Positions 51,668 through 60,385 of a DNA stretch of 64,000 bases are shown here, in pieces (positions within the stretch are counted from its first letter, which is position 1; each line of letters starts with the position of its first letter). The DNA is from RH-AL1 sp965198485 (GTDB lineage Bacteria > Pseudomonadota > Alphaproteobacteria > Rhizobiales > Beijerinckiaceae): contig CBDAPQ010000005.1 in assembly GCA_965198485.1 (NCBI GenBank), positions 372,001 through 436,000 of the forward strand. The letters are read 5' to 3'. The notes beneath the pieces are model-generated. The model was not told the origin of the DNA, ran no database searches, and was given only the letters and a program-made list of their open reading frames with translations. The translations under genes and the position numbers were made by a program.

Positions 51668-53380
51668 ATGACCTTCTTAGGTTGGGCTCAGATCATCGCC
51701 TTCTTCTTCGTAGTCGTGCTGCTGACCAAGCCGCTTGGCGGCTACATGACCAAGGTCTTCATGGGTGAGCGCAACGTCCTAAGCCCGGTCCTGCGACCGT
51801 TCGAGAGGGTCTTCTATCGCGTCGCCGGCATCGACGATAAGCAGGAGCAGCACTGGCTCTCGTACGCGTTCGCGGTAATGCTGTTCCACATCGCCGGATT
51901 CGTAATACTTTATGCGATCTTGCGGCTGCAAGGCGTGCTGCCCTTCAATCCCACAGGACAGGGCGCGGTCGAGCAGGGCCTCGCCTTCAACACCGCGGCG
52001 AGCTTCATCACCAATACCAACTGGCAGAACTACGGCGGCGAGTCGACGATGTCGTACCTCACGCAGATGCTCGGCCTCACCCACCAGAACTTCCTTTCCG
52101 CCGCGTCGGCGATCGCGATCGCCATCGCCGTGATCCGCGGCTTCTCACGAGCTTCCGCGCGCACGGTGGGCAGCTTCTGGGTCGACGTCACCCGATGCAC
52201 CCTCTACGTGCTGCTGCCGGTCTGCATCGTCTACGCGCTGTTCCTGGTGTGGCAGGGCATGCCGCAGACGCTCGGGGCGTACGTCGACGCGACAACCCTC
52301 GAGGGAGCCAGGCAGACCATCGCCGTCGGTCCGGTGGCGAGCCAGGTGGCGATCAAGATGTTTGGCACCAACGGCGGCGGCTTCTTCAACGCCAACGCCG
52401 CCCACCCCTTCGAGAACCCCACCGCTCTGTCGAACTTCGTGCAGATGGTCTCGATCTTCGCCATCGGCGCGGCGCTGACCAACGTTTTCGGCCGCATGGT
52501 CGGCAACCAACGCCAGGGCTGGTCGATCTTCGCGGCGATGAGCGTGCTGTTCCTCGCCGGAGTCGCCGTCGCCTACTCGGCCGAAGCGGCCGGCAACCCG
52601 CTGATCCACGCGCTCGGCGTCGCCGGCGGCAACTGGGAAGGCAAGGAGGTGCGCTTCGGCATCGCGGGCGCGTCGCTGTTCGCCACGATCACCACCGACA
52701 CGTCCTGCGGCGCCGTCAACGCGATGCACGACAGCTTCACCGCGCTCGGCGGCATGATCCCGCTGATCAACATGCAGCTGGGCGAAGTCGTGTTCGGCGG
52801 CGTCGGCTCCGGCCTCTACGGCATGATCACCTTCGTCATCATCGCGATCTTCGTGGCGGGCCTGATGGTCGGGCGCACGCCCGAGTACCTCGGCAAGAAG
52901 ATCGAGGCCAAGGAGGTCAAGATGGCGATGCTCGCCGTCCTCTGCCTCCCCCTCGTGATGCTGGGGGGCACGGCGGTCGCGCTCGGCGCGCCCTCGGCGG
53001 TGTCGGCCATGAACAACCCCGGCCCGCACGGCTTCTCCGAGGTGCTCTACGCCTTCACCTCGTCGGCGGCCAACAACGGATCGGCCTTCGCCGGCCTGTC
53101 GGGCAACACGATGTTCTACAACGTGATGCTCGCCGTCGGCATGCTGATCGGCCGCTTCTTCGTCATTGTGCCCGCCCTGGCGATCGCGGGATCGCTGGCG
53201 GCGAAGAAGACCGTGCCGACCTCGGCCGGAACGTTCCCGACGACCGGTCCGCTTTTCGTCGGGCTGCTCGTCGGCGTCATCCTGATCGTCGGCGGCCTCA
53301 CCTTCTTCCCGGCGCTGGCACTGGGACCAATCGTCGAGCACCTCGCCGACCTCGCCGGACAGACCTTCGCCGGCAGCTAA
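51668..53380 (+). CDS. kdpA: Potassium-transporting ATPase, K+-channel subunit KdpA
   Basis: 570 residues. The four pore loops are recognisable: FITNTNWQNYGGE, MFGTNGGGFFNANAAHPFEN, TDTSCGAVNAMHDSFTALGG and FTSSAANNGSAFAGLSG. About ten membrane helices fit the SKT-superfamily fold. It forms the selectivity filter of the high-affinity, osmotically and K+-limitation-induced uptake complex. It lies 52 bp before kdpB in the complete operon. Confidence 0.98.
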   Translation: MTFLGWAQIIAFFFVVVLLTKPLGGYMTKVFMGERNVLSPVLRPFERVFYRVAGIDDKQEQHWLSYAFAVMLFHIAGFVILYAILRLQGVLPFNPTGQGAVEQGLAFNTAASFITNTNWQNYGGESTMSYLTQMLGLTHQNFLSAASAIAIAIAVIRGFSRASARTVGSFWVDVTRCTLYVLLPVCIVYALFLVWQGMPQTLGAYVDATTLEGARQTIAVGPVASQVAIKMFGTNGGGFFNANAAHPFENPTALSNFVQMVSIFAIGAALTNVFGRMVGNQRQGWSIFAAMSVLFLAGVAVAYSAEAAGNPLIHALGVAGGNWEGKEVRFGIAGASLFATITTDTSCGAVNAMHDSFTALGGMIPLINMQLGEVVFGGVGSGLYGMITFVIIAIFVAGLMVGRTPEYLGKKIEAKEVKMAMLAVLCLPLVMLGGTAVALGAPSAVSAMNNPGPHGFSEVLYAFTSSAANNGSAFAGLSGNTMFYNVMLAVGMLIGRFFVIVPALAIAGSLAAKKTVPTSAGTFPTTGPLFVGLLVGVILIVGGLTFFPALALGPIVEHLADLAGQTFAGS

Positions 53381-53432
53381 AGTCCGTCCGGCCCTCCCGA
53401 TTTCCCTTCAGCCGCGAACAGGCCCCAAGCCC

Positions 53433-55520
53433 ATGTCTCAAACCTCGTCGTCAGTCCTCAATCCCGAACTCCTGGTGCCCGCCGTCGGTGGCGCCTTCAA
53501 GAAGCTCGACCCGCGCGATCTCTGGAAGAACCCGGTGATGTTCGTGGTCGAGATTGTCGCCGCGCTCGTCACGGTGCTCTTCGTGCGCGACCTTGCCATC
53601 GGCGCACCGCACCTCGCCTTCTCCGGGCAGGTGATCTTGTGGCTTTGGTTCACCGTGCTGTTCGCCAACTTCGCCGAGGCCGTCGCCGAGGGCAGGGGTA
53701 AGGCGCAAGCGGAAAGCCTGCGCAGGACGCGCACGGAGACTCAGGCCAAGCTCCTGAAGGGGAAAGGCCGGGCCGATTACGAGATGGTGGCCGGCACCGA
53801 CCTCAAGGTGAACGACGTCGTGCTCGTCGAGGCGGGGGACATCATCCCATCCGACGGCGAGGTGATCGAGGGCATCGCCAGCGTCAACGAGGCGGCGATC
53901 ACCGGTGAGTCCGCCCCCGTGATCCGCGAGTCCGGCGGCGACCGTTCCGCCGTCACCGGCGGCACGCAGGTGCTGTCGGACTGGATCCGCGTGCGCATCA
54001 CCGCGGCGGCCGGCTCGACCTTCATCGACCGCATGATCGCGCTGGTCGAGGGCGCGTCGCGGCAGAAGACCCCCAACGAGATCGCGCTCAACATCCTGCT
54101 CGCCGGTATGACGATCATCTTCGTCTTCGCCACGGCGACGATACCGAGCTTCGTCGCCTACGCCGGCGGCCATATCCCCGTGCTGGTCATCGTCGCGCTC
54201 TTCGTGACGCTGATCCCGACCACAATCGGCGCGCTGCTCTCGGCGATCGGCATCGCCGGCATGGACCGGCTGGTGCGCTTCAACGTGCTCGCCATGTCAG
54301 GCCGCGCCGTCGAGGCGGCGGGCGATGTCGACACGCTGCTGCTCGACAAGACCGGCACGATCACGCTCGGCAACAGGCAGGCGACCGAGTTCCGCCCCGT
54401 CGCCAGCGTCACCGAAAAGGAACTGGCGGACGCAGCCCAGCTCGCCTCGCTCGCCGACGAGACGCCGGAGGGCCGCTCGATCGTGGTGCTCGCCAAGGAG
54501 AGATACGGCATCCGCGAACGCGACATGGCCAGCCTGAACGTGACATTCGTGCCGTTTACCGCGCAGTCCCGCATGAGCGGCGTCGACGGCGACGGCGTCT
54601 CCATCCGCAAGGGCGCAGTCGACTCGATCCTCGCTTTCGTCAACGCCTCGCCCGACGGCGGAGCGCCGAGCGGCGTGATGGTGGCGACGAAGACGAGCCC
54701 GGCCGCAACCCGCGAGATCCAGGCGATTTCGGAAGAGATTGCCAAGAGCGGCGGCACGCCCCTCGCGGTCGCGAGCGACGGCCGCCTGCTCGGCGTCATC
54801 CACCTGAAGGACATCGTCAAGGGCGGCATCCGCGAGCGTTTCGGGGAGCTGCGCCGCATGGGCATCCGCACGGTGATGATCACCGGCGACAACCCGATGA
54901 CTGCCGCCGCGATCGCCGCAGAGGCCGGCGTCGACGACTTCCTCGCCCAGGCTACGCCTGAGGATAAGCTCCAGCTGATCCGCGACGAGCAAGCCAAGGG
55001 CAAGCTCGTCGCGATGTGCGGCGACGGCACCAACGACGCCCCGGCGCTGGCCCAGGCCGACGTTGGCGTGGCGATGAACACCGGCACCGTGGCGGCCCGC
55101 GAGGCTGGCAACATGATCGACCTCGACAGCGATCCGACCAAGCTCATCGAGATCGTCGAGATCGGCAAGCAGCTGCTGATGACGCGCGGCGCGCTGACGA
55201 CCTTTTCGATCGCCAACGACGTCGCCAAGTACTTCGCCATCATTCCGGCGATGTTCCTGGCCTTCTACCCGCAGCTTGGTGCGCTCAACATCATGCACCT
55301 ACATTCGCCCGAGAGCGCCATCCTCTCGGCGATCATCTTCAACGCGCTCATCATCGTCGCGCTGATACCGCTCGCCCTGAAGGGCGTGAAGTACCGCGCG
55401 GTCGGCGCCGCCGCGCTGCTCGGCCGCAACCTGCTCGTCTACGGGCTTGGCGGCATCGTGGTGCCCTTCGCGGGCATCAAGCTCATCGACGTCGTCATCT
55501 CCACGTTCCACCTCGTCTGA
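53433..55520 (+). CDS. kdpB: Potassium-transporting P-type ATPase subunit KdpB
   Basis: 695 residues with complete P-type ATPase motifs: actuator AAITGESAPVIRESGGDRSA (TGES), phosphorylation site LLLDKTGTITLGN, nucleotide-domain FVPFTAQSRMSGVD, MITGDNPMTAAAIAAEAGVD and MCGDGTNDAPALAQADVGVA. It hydrolyses ATP to drive K+ transport through KdpA. 29 bp separate it from the TTG-started kdpC. Confidence 0.98.
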   Translation: MSQTSSSVLNPELLVPAVGGAFKKLDPRDLWKNPVMFVVEIVAALVTVLFVRDLAIGAPHLAFSGQVILWLWFTVLFANFAEAVAEGRGKAQAESLRRTRTETQAKLLKGKGRADYEMVAGTDLKVNDVVLVEAGDIIPSDGEVIEGIASVNEAAITGESAPVIRESGGDRSAVTGGTQVLSDWIRVRITAAAGSTFIDRMIALVEGASRQKTPNEIALNILLAGMTIIFVFATATIPSFVAYAGGHIPVLVIVALFVTLIPTTIGALLSAIGIAGMDRLVRFNVLAMSGRAVEAAGDVDTLLLDKTGTITLGNRQATEFRPVASVTEKELADAAQLASLADETPEGRSIVVLAKERYGIRERDMASLNVTFVPFTAQSRMSGVDGDGVSIRKGAVDSILAFVNASPDGGAPSGVMVATKTSPAATREIQAISEEIAKSGGTPLAVASDGRLLGVIHLKDIVKGGIRERFGELRRMGIRTVMITGDNPMTAAAIAAEAGVDDFLAQATPEDKLQLIRDEQAKGKLVAMCGDGTNDAPALAQADVGVAMNTGTVAAREAGNMIDLDSDPTKLIEIVEIGKQLLMTRGALTTFSIANDVAKYFAIIPAMFLAFYPQLGALNIMHLHSPESAILSAIIFNALIIVALIPLALKGVKYRAVGAAALLGRNLLVYGLGGIVVPFAGIKLIDVVISTFHLV

Positions 55521-55549
55521 GCGGCGCAAGCATCAAAGGACCCAGGACC

Positions 55550-56155
55550 TTGTTAAACCAGCTCCGCCCCGCCCTCGTCGTCGTCACCGGCCTGACGCTC
55601 CTCACCGGTCTCGCCTACCCGCTCGCCATCACCGGCATCGCCGGCGTCCTTTCCCCCCGTCAGGCCGCGGGCAGTCTCGTGACCGTCGACGGCAAGGTGG
55701 TCGGCTCCTCGCTGATCGCGCAAGGCTTCTCGAGCGACAAGTACTTCCATCCACGCCCTTCCGCGACGACCGTGACCGATCCGAAGGATCACACGAAGAC
55801 GATCCCGAAGGCCTACGCCGCCGACAGCTCGGGCGCCTCAAACCTCGGCCCGACCAACAAGGCGCTGATCGACCGGGTGAAGAACGACGTCGACAAGCTG
55901 CAGGCCGAGAACCCCGGCATGGCCGTGCCGCCCGACCTCGTCACCACCTCGGCCTCGGGCCTCGATCCCGACATCAGCCCCGAGGGCGCGTCGTTTCAGA
56001 TCCCGCGCATCGCCAAGGCCCGCAACATGTCGGTGGACAGGCTTCGTGAACTCGTCGCCAGCCACACCGAGGGCATGACCCTCGGCCTGCTCGGCGAGCC
56101 GATGGTCAACGTTCTGGAGCTCAACCTGGCCCTGGACGCGCTGCCCAAGAGCTGA
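55550..56155 (+). CDS. kdpC: Potassium-transporting ATPase subunit KdpC
   Basis: 201 residues from a TTG at 55550 with AAAGGA nine bases upstream; no ATG fits, and longer frames run through kdpB. One N-terminal membrane helix (LRPALVVVTGLTLLTGLAYP) precedes the periplasmic domain with GFSSDKYFHPRPSATT and VPPDLVTTSASGLDPDISPE, the KdpC signatures. The end GEPMVNVLELNLALDAL is normal. It assembles KdpA with KdpB. Confidence 0.95.
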   Translation: MLNQLRPALVVVTGLTLLTGLAYPLAITGIAGVLSPRQAAGSLVTVDGKVVGSSLIAQGFSSDKYFHPRPSATTVTDPKDHTKTIPKAYAADSSGASNLGPTNKALIDRVKNDVDKLQAENPGMAVPPDLVTTSASGLDPDISPEGASFQIPRIAKARNMSVDRLRELVASHTEGMTLGLLGEPMVNVLELNLALDALPKS

Positions 56156-56168
56156 GGCGGCCGACGGC

Positions 56169-58883
56169 ATGACCAGAGTCTTGCGGGATGTGCAGGGAAG
56201 GTCTGGCGACGGGCCTTACGCAGGCGCCTACCAGCACGGGCGGCTCAAGGGACGGCTGAAGATCTTCCTTGGCGCCGCTCCCGGCGTCGGCAAGACCTTC
56301 GAGATGCTGATCGCCGCGCAATCCCGGCGCCGCGAGGGAGTGGACGTCGTGGTCGGCATCGTGGAAACGCACGGCCGTGTCGAGACCCAGGCGCTCCTCG
56401 AGGGCTTCGAGATCGTCGCGAGGCGCACGATCGACTACAAGGGACGTCTCCTCGACGAGATGGACCTCGACGCGGTGCTCGAACGCCGGCCGACTCTCGT
56501 CCTCGTCGACGAACTCGCACATACCAACGTGCCGGAGAGCCGCCACCCGAAGCGCTACCTCGACGTCGAGGAGCTGCTGGGGGCCGGCATCGACGTCTTC
56601 ACGACCCTGAACATCCAGCACGTGGAGAGCCTCAACAGCGTGGTGGCGCAGATCACCCGGGTGCGCGTTCGCGAGACGGTGCCTGACGGCATCCTCAATC
56701 GCGCCGACGACATCGAGGCGATCGACATCGCGCCGGACGATCTCATCCAGCGCCTGCGCGAGGGCAAGGTCTACCTGCCCAAGCAGGCGGAACGCGCGCT
56801 GAGGAACTTCTTCTCGCCCGGCAACCTCACGGCGCTGCGCGAACTCACCCTACGTCGGACGGCGCAGCGGGTCGACGAGCAGCTTCTCGCGCACATGCGT
56901 GACAACGCCATCTCGGGGCCCTGGGCGGCCGGCGAACGCATCCTCGTCTGCGTCAGCGAAGATCCCCGATCGTTCGCCGTCGTGCGGTATGCCAAACGGG
57001 TTGCGGACCGCCTTCACGCGCCCTGGTCCGCCATCTACGTCGAGAGCGGACGAAGCCTGCAGTTCACCGAAACGCAGCGCGACAGCGTCGCTGACACGAT
57101 GCGTCTGGCCGAACGGCTCGGCGCGGAGCCGGTCACGGTTCCGGGCGGCGGTCGACGTATGGGCGAGGACATTCTCGAATACGCCCGAACGCACAACACG
57201 ACCCACATCGTGGTCGGCAAGACGAGGCGCGCCCGCTGGTTCGAGATCGTCAACGGCTCGGTCGTCCACGATCTGGTCAACGGCGCCGGCAACATCAGCG
57301 TCCACGTTATCGCGGGCGACGCGTCCGAGACCGCCGCGGATCCGGGCGCGAAGAAGGCGGACGATGACGGGCGCCTCGAGCTACCGCCCTACGCGGTCGC
57401 GGCGGCCTACGTCGTCGCCGCGCTCGGCCTGGCCGAAGGCCTCAGGCCTTTCCTCAACGTCCAGAACGTCGACCTCGTGTTCCTGACGGCGATCGTCTGC
57501 GCCGCCGTGACGCTGGGACTCTACCCGTCGCTGTTCGCGGTCATCCTCGCCACGCTCGCCTACAACTTCTTCTTCCTGCCGCCGCTCTACACGTTTACGA
57601 TCGCCGACCCGGCGAATGTCGCCGCGCTTTTCTTCTTTACGATCATGGCCGTGCTGGTGTCCAACCTAGCGGCACGCACCCGCAGCCAGGCCAAAGTCGC
57701 GCAGGCGAGGTCGCGGGTCACCGAGGCGCTCTACAGCTTCTCCCGCAAGCTCGCCTCCTGCGTCAGCCTCGACGACGTGCTCTGGGCCGCCGCCTACCAG
57801 ATGGCTTCGATGCTCAAGGTCCGGGTCGTCCTGCTGCTGCCGCAGGACGGGACGCTCGTCCTCGCGGCGGGCTACCCTCCCGAGGACGAGCTCGACCCCG
57901 CCGACCTCGCCGCCGCGCAGTGGGCCTGGACGAATGACCGGCCGGCTGGACGCGGAGCGGACACTTTGCCTGGCGCCAACCGCCTGTTCGTACCGATGCG
58001 GACCGGGCGCGGTCCGATCGGCGTCGTGGGGTTGGACGCCGACAAGGCGGGTCCCATCCTCACGCCCGAGCGGCGCCGCCTGCTCGACGCCCTACTCGAC
58101 CAGGGGGCGCTCGCCATGGAGCGCGTCAAGCTCGCTCAGGACCTCGACGGCGCTAAGCGCTTAGCCGAGACGGACCGCCTGCGCACCTCGCTCCTCACGT
58201 CCATCTCCCACGATCTGCGCACGCCGCTGTCGTCCATCCTGGGTGCCGCGACGACCATCCGCGACCTCGAGACGGTCTTAGGAGAGCCGGACAAGCGGAG
58301 CCTCGTCGCGACAATCGTCGAGGAGGCCGAGAGGCTCAATCGTTTTATTGCCAATCTCCTCGATATGACGCGGCTGGAGTCAGGCGCCGTTACGCCGAAC
58401 TCCGCTTCCGTGGATTTGGCCGAGCTCGTTGGCGCCGCCCTGAAACGCGCCTCCACGATCCTCGCCGACCACAACGTGGCGCTGCGCCTGGCTGACGACC
58501 TGCCCATGTTGCAGCTCGACGCGGTGTTGTTTGAGCAAGCGCTGTTCAACCTGCTCGACAACGCTGCCAAGTACGCGGTGCCGGGAACGACGATCTCGAT
58601 CCAGAGCTGGGCCGACGAGCGTAACGTGTGTCTGCAGGTGCTCGACGAGGGCGGAGGCATCCACCCCCAGCACGAAGAACGCATCTTCGAGAAGTTTTAC
58701 CGGGCTCGGAAGGAGGATTCGGTGCCTGCGGGTACGGGACTCGGCCTATCGATCTCGCGCGGGTTCGTGGAGGCCATGGGCGGTACGATCGCCGCGAGCA
58801 ATCGGTCCGATCGGGAGGGCGCGCTCTTCACCATCAGGCTGCCGGTGCCCGCGGCGGGCGAAGCCCTGGACACCGCCGCTTGA
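56169..58883 (+). CDS. kdpD: Sensor histidine kinase KdpD
   Basis: 904 residues. N-terminal KdpD domain with Walker A FLGAAPGVGKTFEM and VDELAHTNVPESRHPKRYLD, a USP-like domain (about 255-385), four membrane helices (DUF4118, about 405-510), a GAF-like region, then HisKA with SISHDLRTPLSSILGAATTI and HATPase with FNLLDNAAKYA and VLDEGGGI...GTGLGLSISRGFVEA. It senses K+ limitation and phosphorylates KdpE. It starts 13 bp after kdpC and its stop overlaps kdpE. Confidence 0.97.
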   Translation: MTRVLRDVQGRSGDGPYAGAYQHGRLKGRLKIFLGAAPGVGKTFEMLIAAQSRRREGVDVVVGIVETHGRVETQALLEGFEIVARRTIDYKGRLLDEMDLDAVLERRPTLVLVDELAHTNVPESRHPKRYLDVEELLGAGIDVFTTLNIQHVESLNSVVAQITRVRVRETVPDGILNRADDIEAIDIAPDDLIQRLREGKVYLPKQAERALRNFFSPGNLTALRELTLRRTAQRVDEQLLAHMRDNAISGPWAAGERILVCVSEDPRSFAVVRYAKRVADRLHAPWSAIYVESGRSLQFTETQRDSVADTMRLAERLGAEPVTVPGGGRRMGEDILEYARTHNTTHIVVGKTRRARWFEIVNGSVVHDLVNGAGNISVHVIAGDASETAADPGAKKADDDGRLELPPYAVAAAYVVAALGLAEGLRPFLNVQNVDLVFLTAIVCAAVTLGLYPSLFAVILATLAYNFFFLPPLYTFTIADPANVAALFFFTIMAVLVSNLAARTRSQAKVAQARSRVTEALYSFSRKLASCVSLDDVLWAAAYQMASMLKVRVVLLLPQDGTLVLAAGYPPEDELDPADLAAAQWAWTNDRPAGRGADTLPGANRLFVPMRTGRGPIGVVGLDADKAGPILTPERRRLLDALLDQGALAMERVKLAQDLDGAKRLAETDRLRTSLLTSISHDLRTPLSSILGAATTIRDLETVLGEPDKRSLVATIVEEAERLNRFIANLLDMTRLESGAVTPNSASVDLAELVGAALKRASTILADHNVALRLADDLPMLQLDAVLFEQALFNLLDNAAKYAVPGTTISIQSWADERNVCLQVLDEGGGIHPQHEERIFEKFYRARKEDSVPAGTGLGLSISRGFVEAMGGTIAASNRSDREGALFTIRLPVPAAGEALDTAA

Positions 58884-59569
58884 GCGCGCTGGCCGCCCGC
58901 ATCCTCGTCGTCGACGACGAGCCGCCGATCCGCAAGCTGCTGCGCACCGGGCTCGGAACTCAAGGCTATGACGTGCGGGACGCCGCGACAGGCAAGGCGG
59001 CCCTGGAGGGGCTCGCGGCCAAGCCGGACCTTATGATCCTCGACCTGGGCCTCCCCGACATGCAGGGGCTCGAGGTTCTGCGGCTGATGCGCGAGGGCGG
59101 GAGCGACGTCCCGGTTATTATTCTCTCCAGCCGCGAGGACGAGGCCGGAAAGGTCCGGGCCTTCGATCTCGGCGCCGACGACTACGTGACGAAGCCATTT
59201 GGCATGCACGAGTTGCTGGCGCGTGTTCGGGCGGCGTTGCGCCACCGTTTGCAGAGCAGGGGCGAGAAGCCGGTCTTCGTGGTGGATGGCCTCAGCGTCG
59301 ACCTGGTCCGAAGGGTCGTGAGGGTCGAAGGGGTCGACCCCAGGCTGTCGCCGAAAGAATACGAGCTGCTTCGCCTCCTCGTGCAGCACGCCGGCAAGGT
59401 GCTCACCCACGCCTTCCTGCTCAAGGAGGTGTGGGGGCCCACGACCGACCCGCAATATCTGCGCGTCTACATCCGCCAGCTGCGTCAGAAGATCGAGGCG
59501 ATCCCGGAACGGCCGACCTACATCTCCACCGAGACGGGCGTCGGCTATCGCCTGCGCGCGCCGGAATGA
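58880..59569 (+). CDS. kdpE: Response regulator KdpE
   Basis: 229 residues from a TTG at 58880 overlapping the kdpD stop (TTGA). Receiver: ILVVDDE, LMILDLGLPDMQGLEVLRLM (phospho-Asp), YVTKPFGMHELLAR. OmpR-type winged helix: RLSPKEYELLRLLVQHAGKV and YLRVYIRQLRQKIEAIPERP. It activates the kdp operon when phosphorylated. A paralogue of the same length and start codon is at 10137-10826. Confidence 0.97.
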   Translation: MSALAARILVVDDEPPIRKLLRTGLGTQGYDVRDAATGKAALEGLAAKPDLMILDLGLPDMQGLEVLRLMREGGSDVPVIILSSREDEAGKVRAFDLGADDYVTKPFGMHELLARVRAALRHRLQSRGEKPVFVVDGLSVDLVRRVVRVEGVDPRLSPKEYELLRLLVQHAGKVLTHAFLLKEVWGPTTDPQYLRVYIRQLRQKIEAIPERPTYISTETGVGYRLRAPE

Positions 59570-59790
59570 CGAGGCCGCCATCCGCAGGCTCCTGCGCGTC
59601 GGTTTGAGAAAGCAGGGCTATGATGTCCTGGACGCCGCGAACGGCAGGCAGGGGCTTGAGGCTCCGGCGCTCGGACCCGACCTCACGACCTTCGACCTCG
59701 AACTCCCGGACCTCGAGGGCTTCGACGTGCCGCGGATCATCCAGCGCGCGGCCTCGGCGCTCAGCGTCGACGCTCTTCGAATGCTCTCGC
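59565..59790 (+). pseudogene. Truncated kdpE-like receiver fragment
   Basis: Directly over the kdpE stop, another frame reads NDEAAIRRLLRVGLRKQGYD, then VLDAANGRQGLEAPALGPDL, FDLELPDLEGFDVPRII, a KdpE-type receiver starting in the VDDE motif and ending after the phospho-Asp region. There is no output domain. It is the remnant of a third KdpE-like gene, joined at its DDE codon to the end of the intact kdpE. Confidence 0.7.
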
Positions 59791-59798
59791 CCGCGAGC

Positions 59799-60368
59799 TT
59801 AATGCCATGCCAGAGGCGAGAGCCCACGCAGGGACCACCGTCTACCGTCCGAAGTGAGCACGAGAGCTGTAAGCGGCGGCACGTCGATGCGCCAGAACGC
59901 CGAGGCTGCTGCACCTAGGGCCGACGCTAACGCGGCGCGCATCGGAGCGGCGTGCGTTACCGCGATCATGGTTCCTCGCAGCCCCAGCTTGGACGCAAGG
60001 AAGTCCCCTAGCCTGTCGATCAAAGCACCAAGGCTCTCGCCGCCATGGTCGGCGTAATCGGGGTCGGCAAGCCAGAAGGCGATGTCCTCGGGCGCGATCT
60101 CCAAGAGAGTTCGACGGGTCCAGCGTCCCGTGTCGAGATCGCGCAAGGCCGAACAAGGTGTTGCCATAAGGCCGATCGCTTCGGCGGTGCACCTCGCCGG
60201 CAATGCCGGACTTACGAGAGCTTCAGTGTAGGAAGGAATTTTGCCGCGCATTGCACCAGCGGCGACCAAAGCGGCCGGCTCGAGCTGCTCGTCGCCAGCG
60301 GCGAAGGCAGCTCGGCGCGTTGCGCTGGTGGCTGCATGGGCAACGAAGATCAAGCGGTTCGACGGCAT
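59799..60368 (-). CDS. Histidine-phosphatase-fold protein with altered RHG motif
   Basis: 189 residues from the ATG at 60368. The N-terminus reads LIFVAHAATSATRRAAFAAG, corresponding to the phosphoglycerate-mutase-fold RHG motif with AHA in place of RHG; the catalytic His (H11) is kept. Also SPALPARCTAEAIGLMATPC (the SxxxRAxxTA motif), GGESLGALIDRLGDFL (Glu), and MIAVTHAAPMRAALASALGA (second His). Such proteins are often found near cobalt-transport/cobalamin genes in alphaproteobacteria; none is visible here. The missing Arg makes phosphatase activity uncertain. Confidence 0.7.
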   Translation of the reverse strand: MPSNRLIFVAHAATSATRRAAFAAGDEQLEPAALVAAGAMRGKIPSYTEALVSPALPARCTAEAIGLMATPCSALRDLDTGRWTRRTLLEIAPEDIAFWLADPDYADHGGESLGALIDRLGDFLASKLGLRGTMIAVTHAAPMRAALASALGAAASAFWRIDVPPLTALVLTSDGRRWSLRGLSPLAWH

Positions 60369-60385
60369 GGATCCTTGATCTTGTC

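Noticed and set aside
52145..55298. Minus-strand open frames opposite kdpA and kdpB
   Set aside because: Shadows of the kdp genes; His/Asp/Arg-rich with no motifs.
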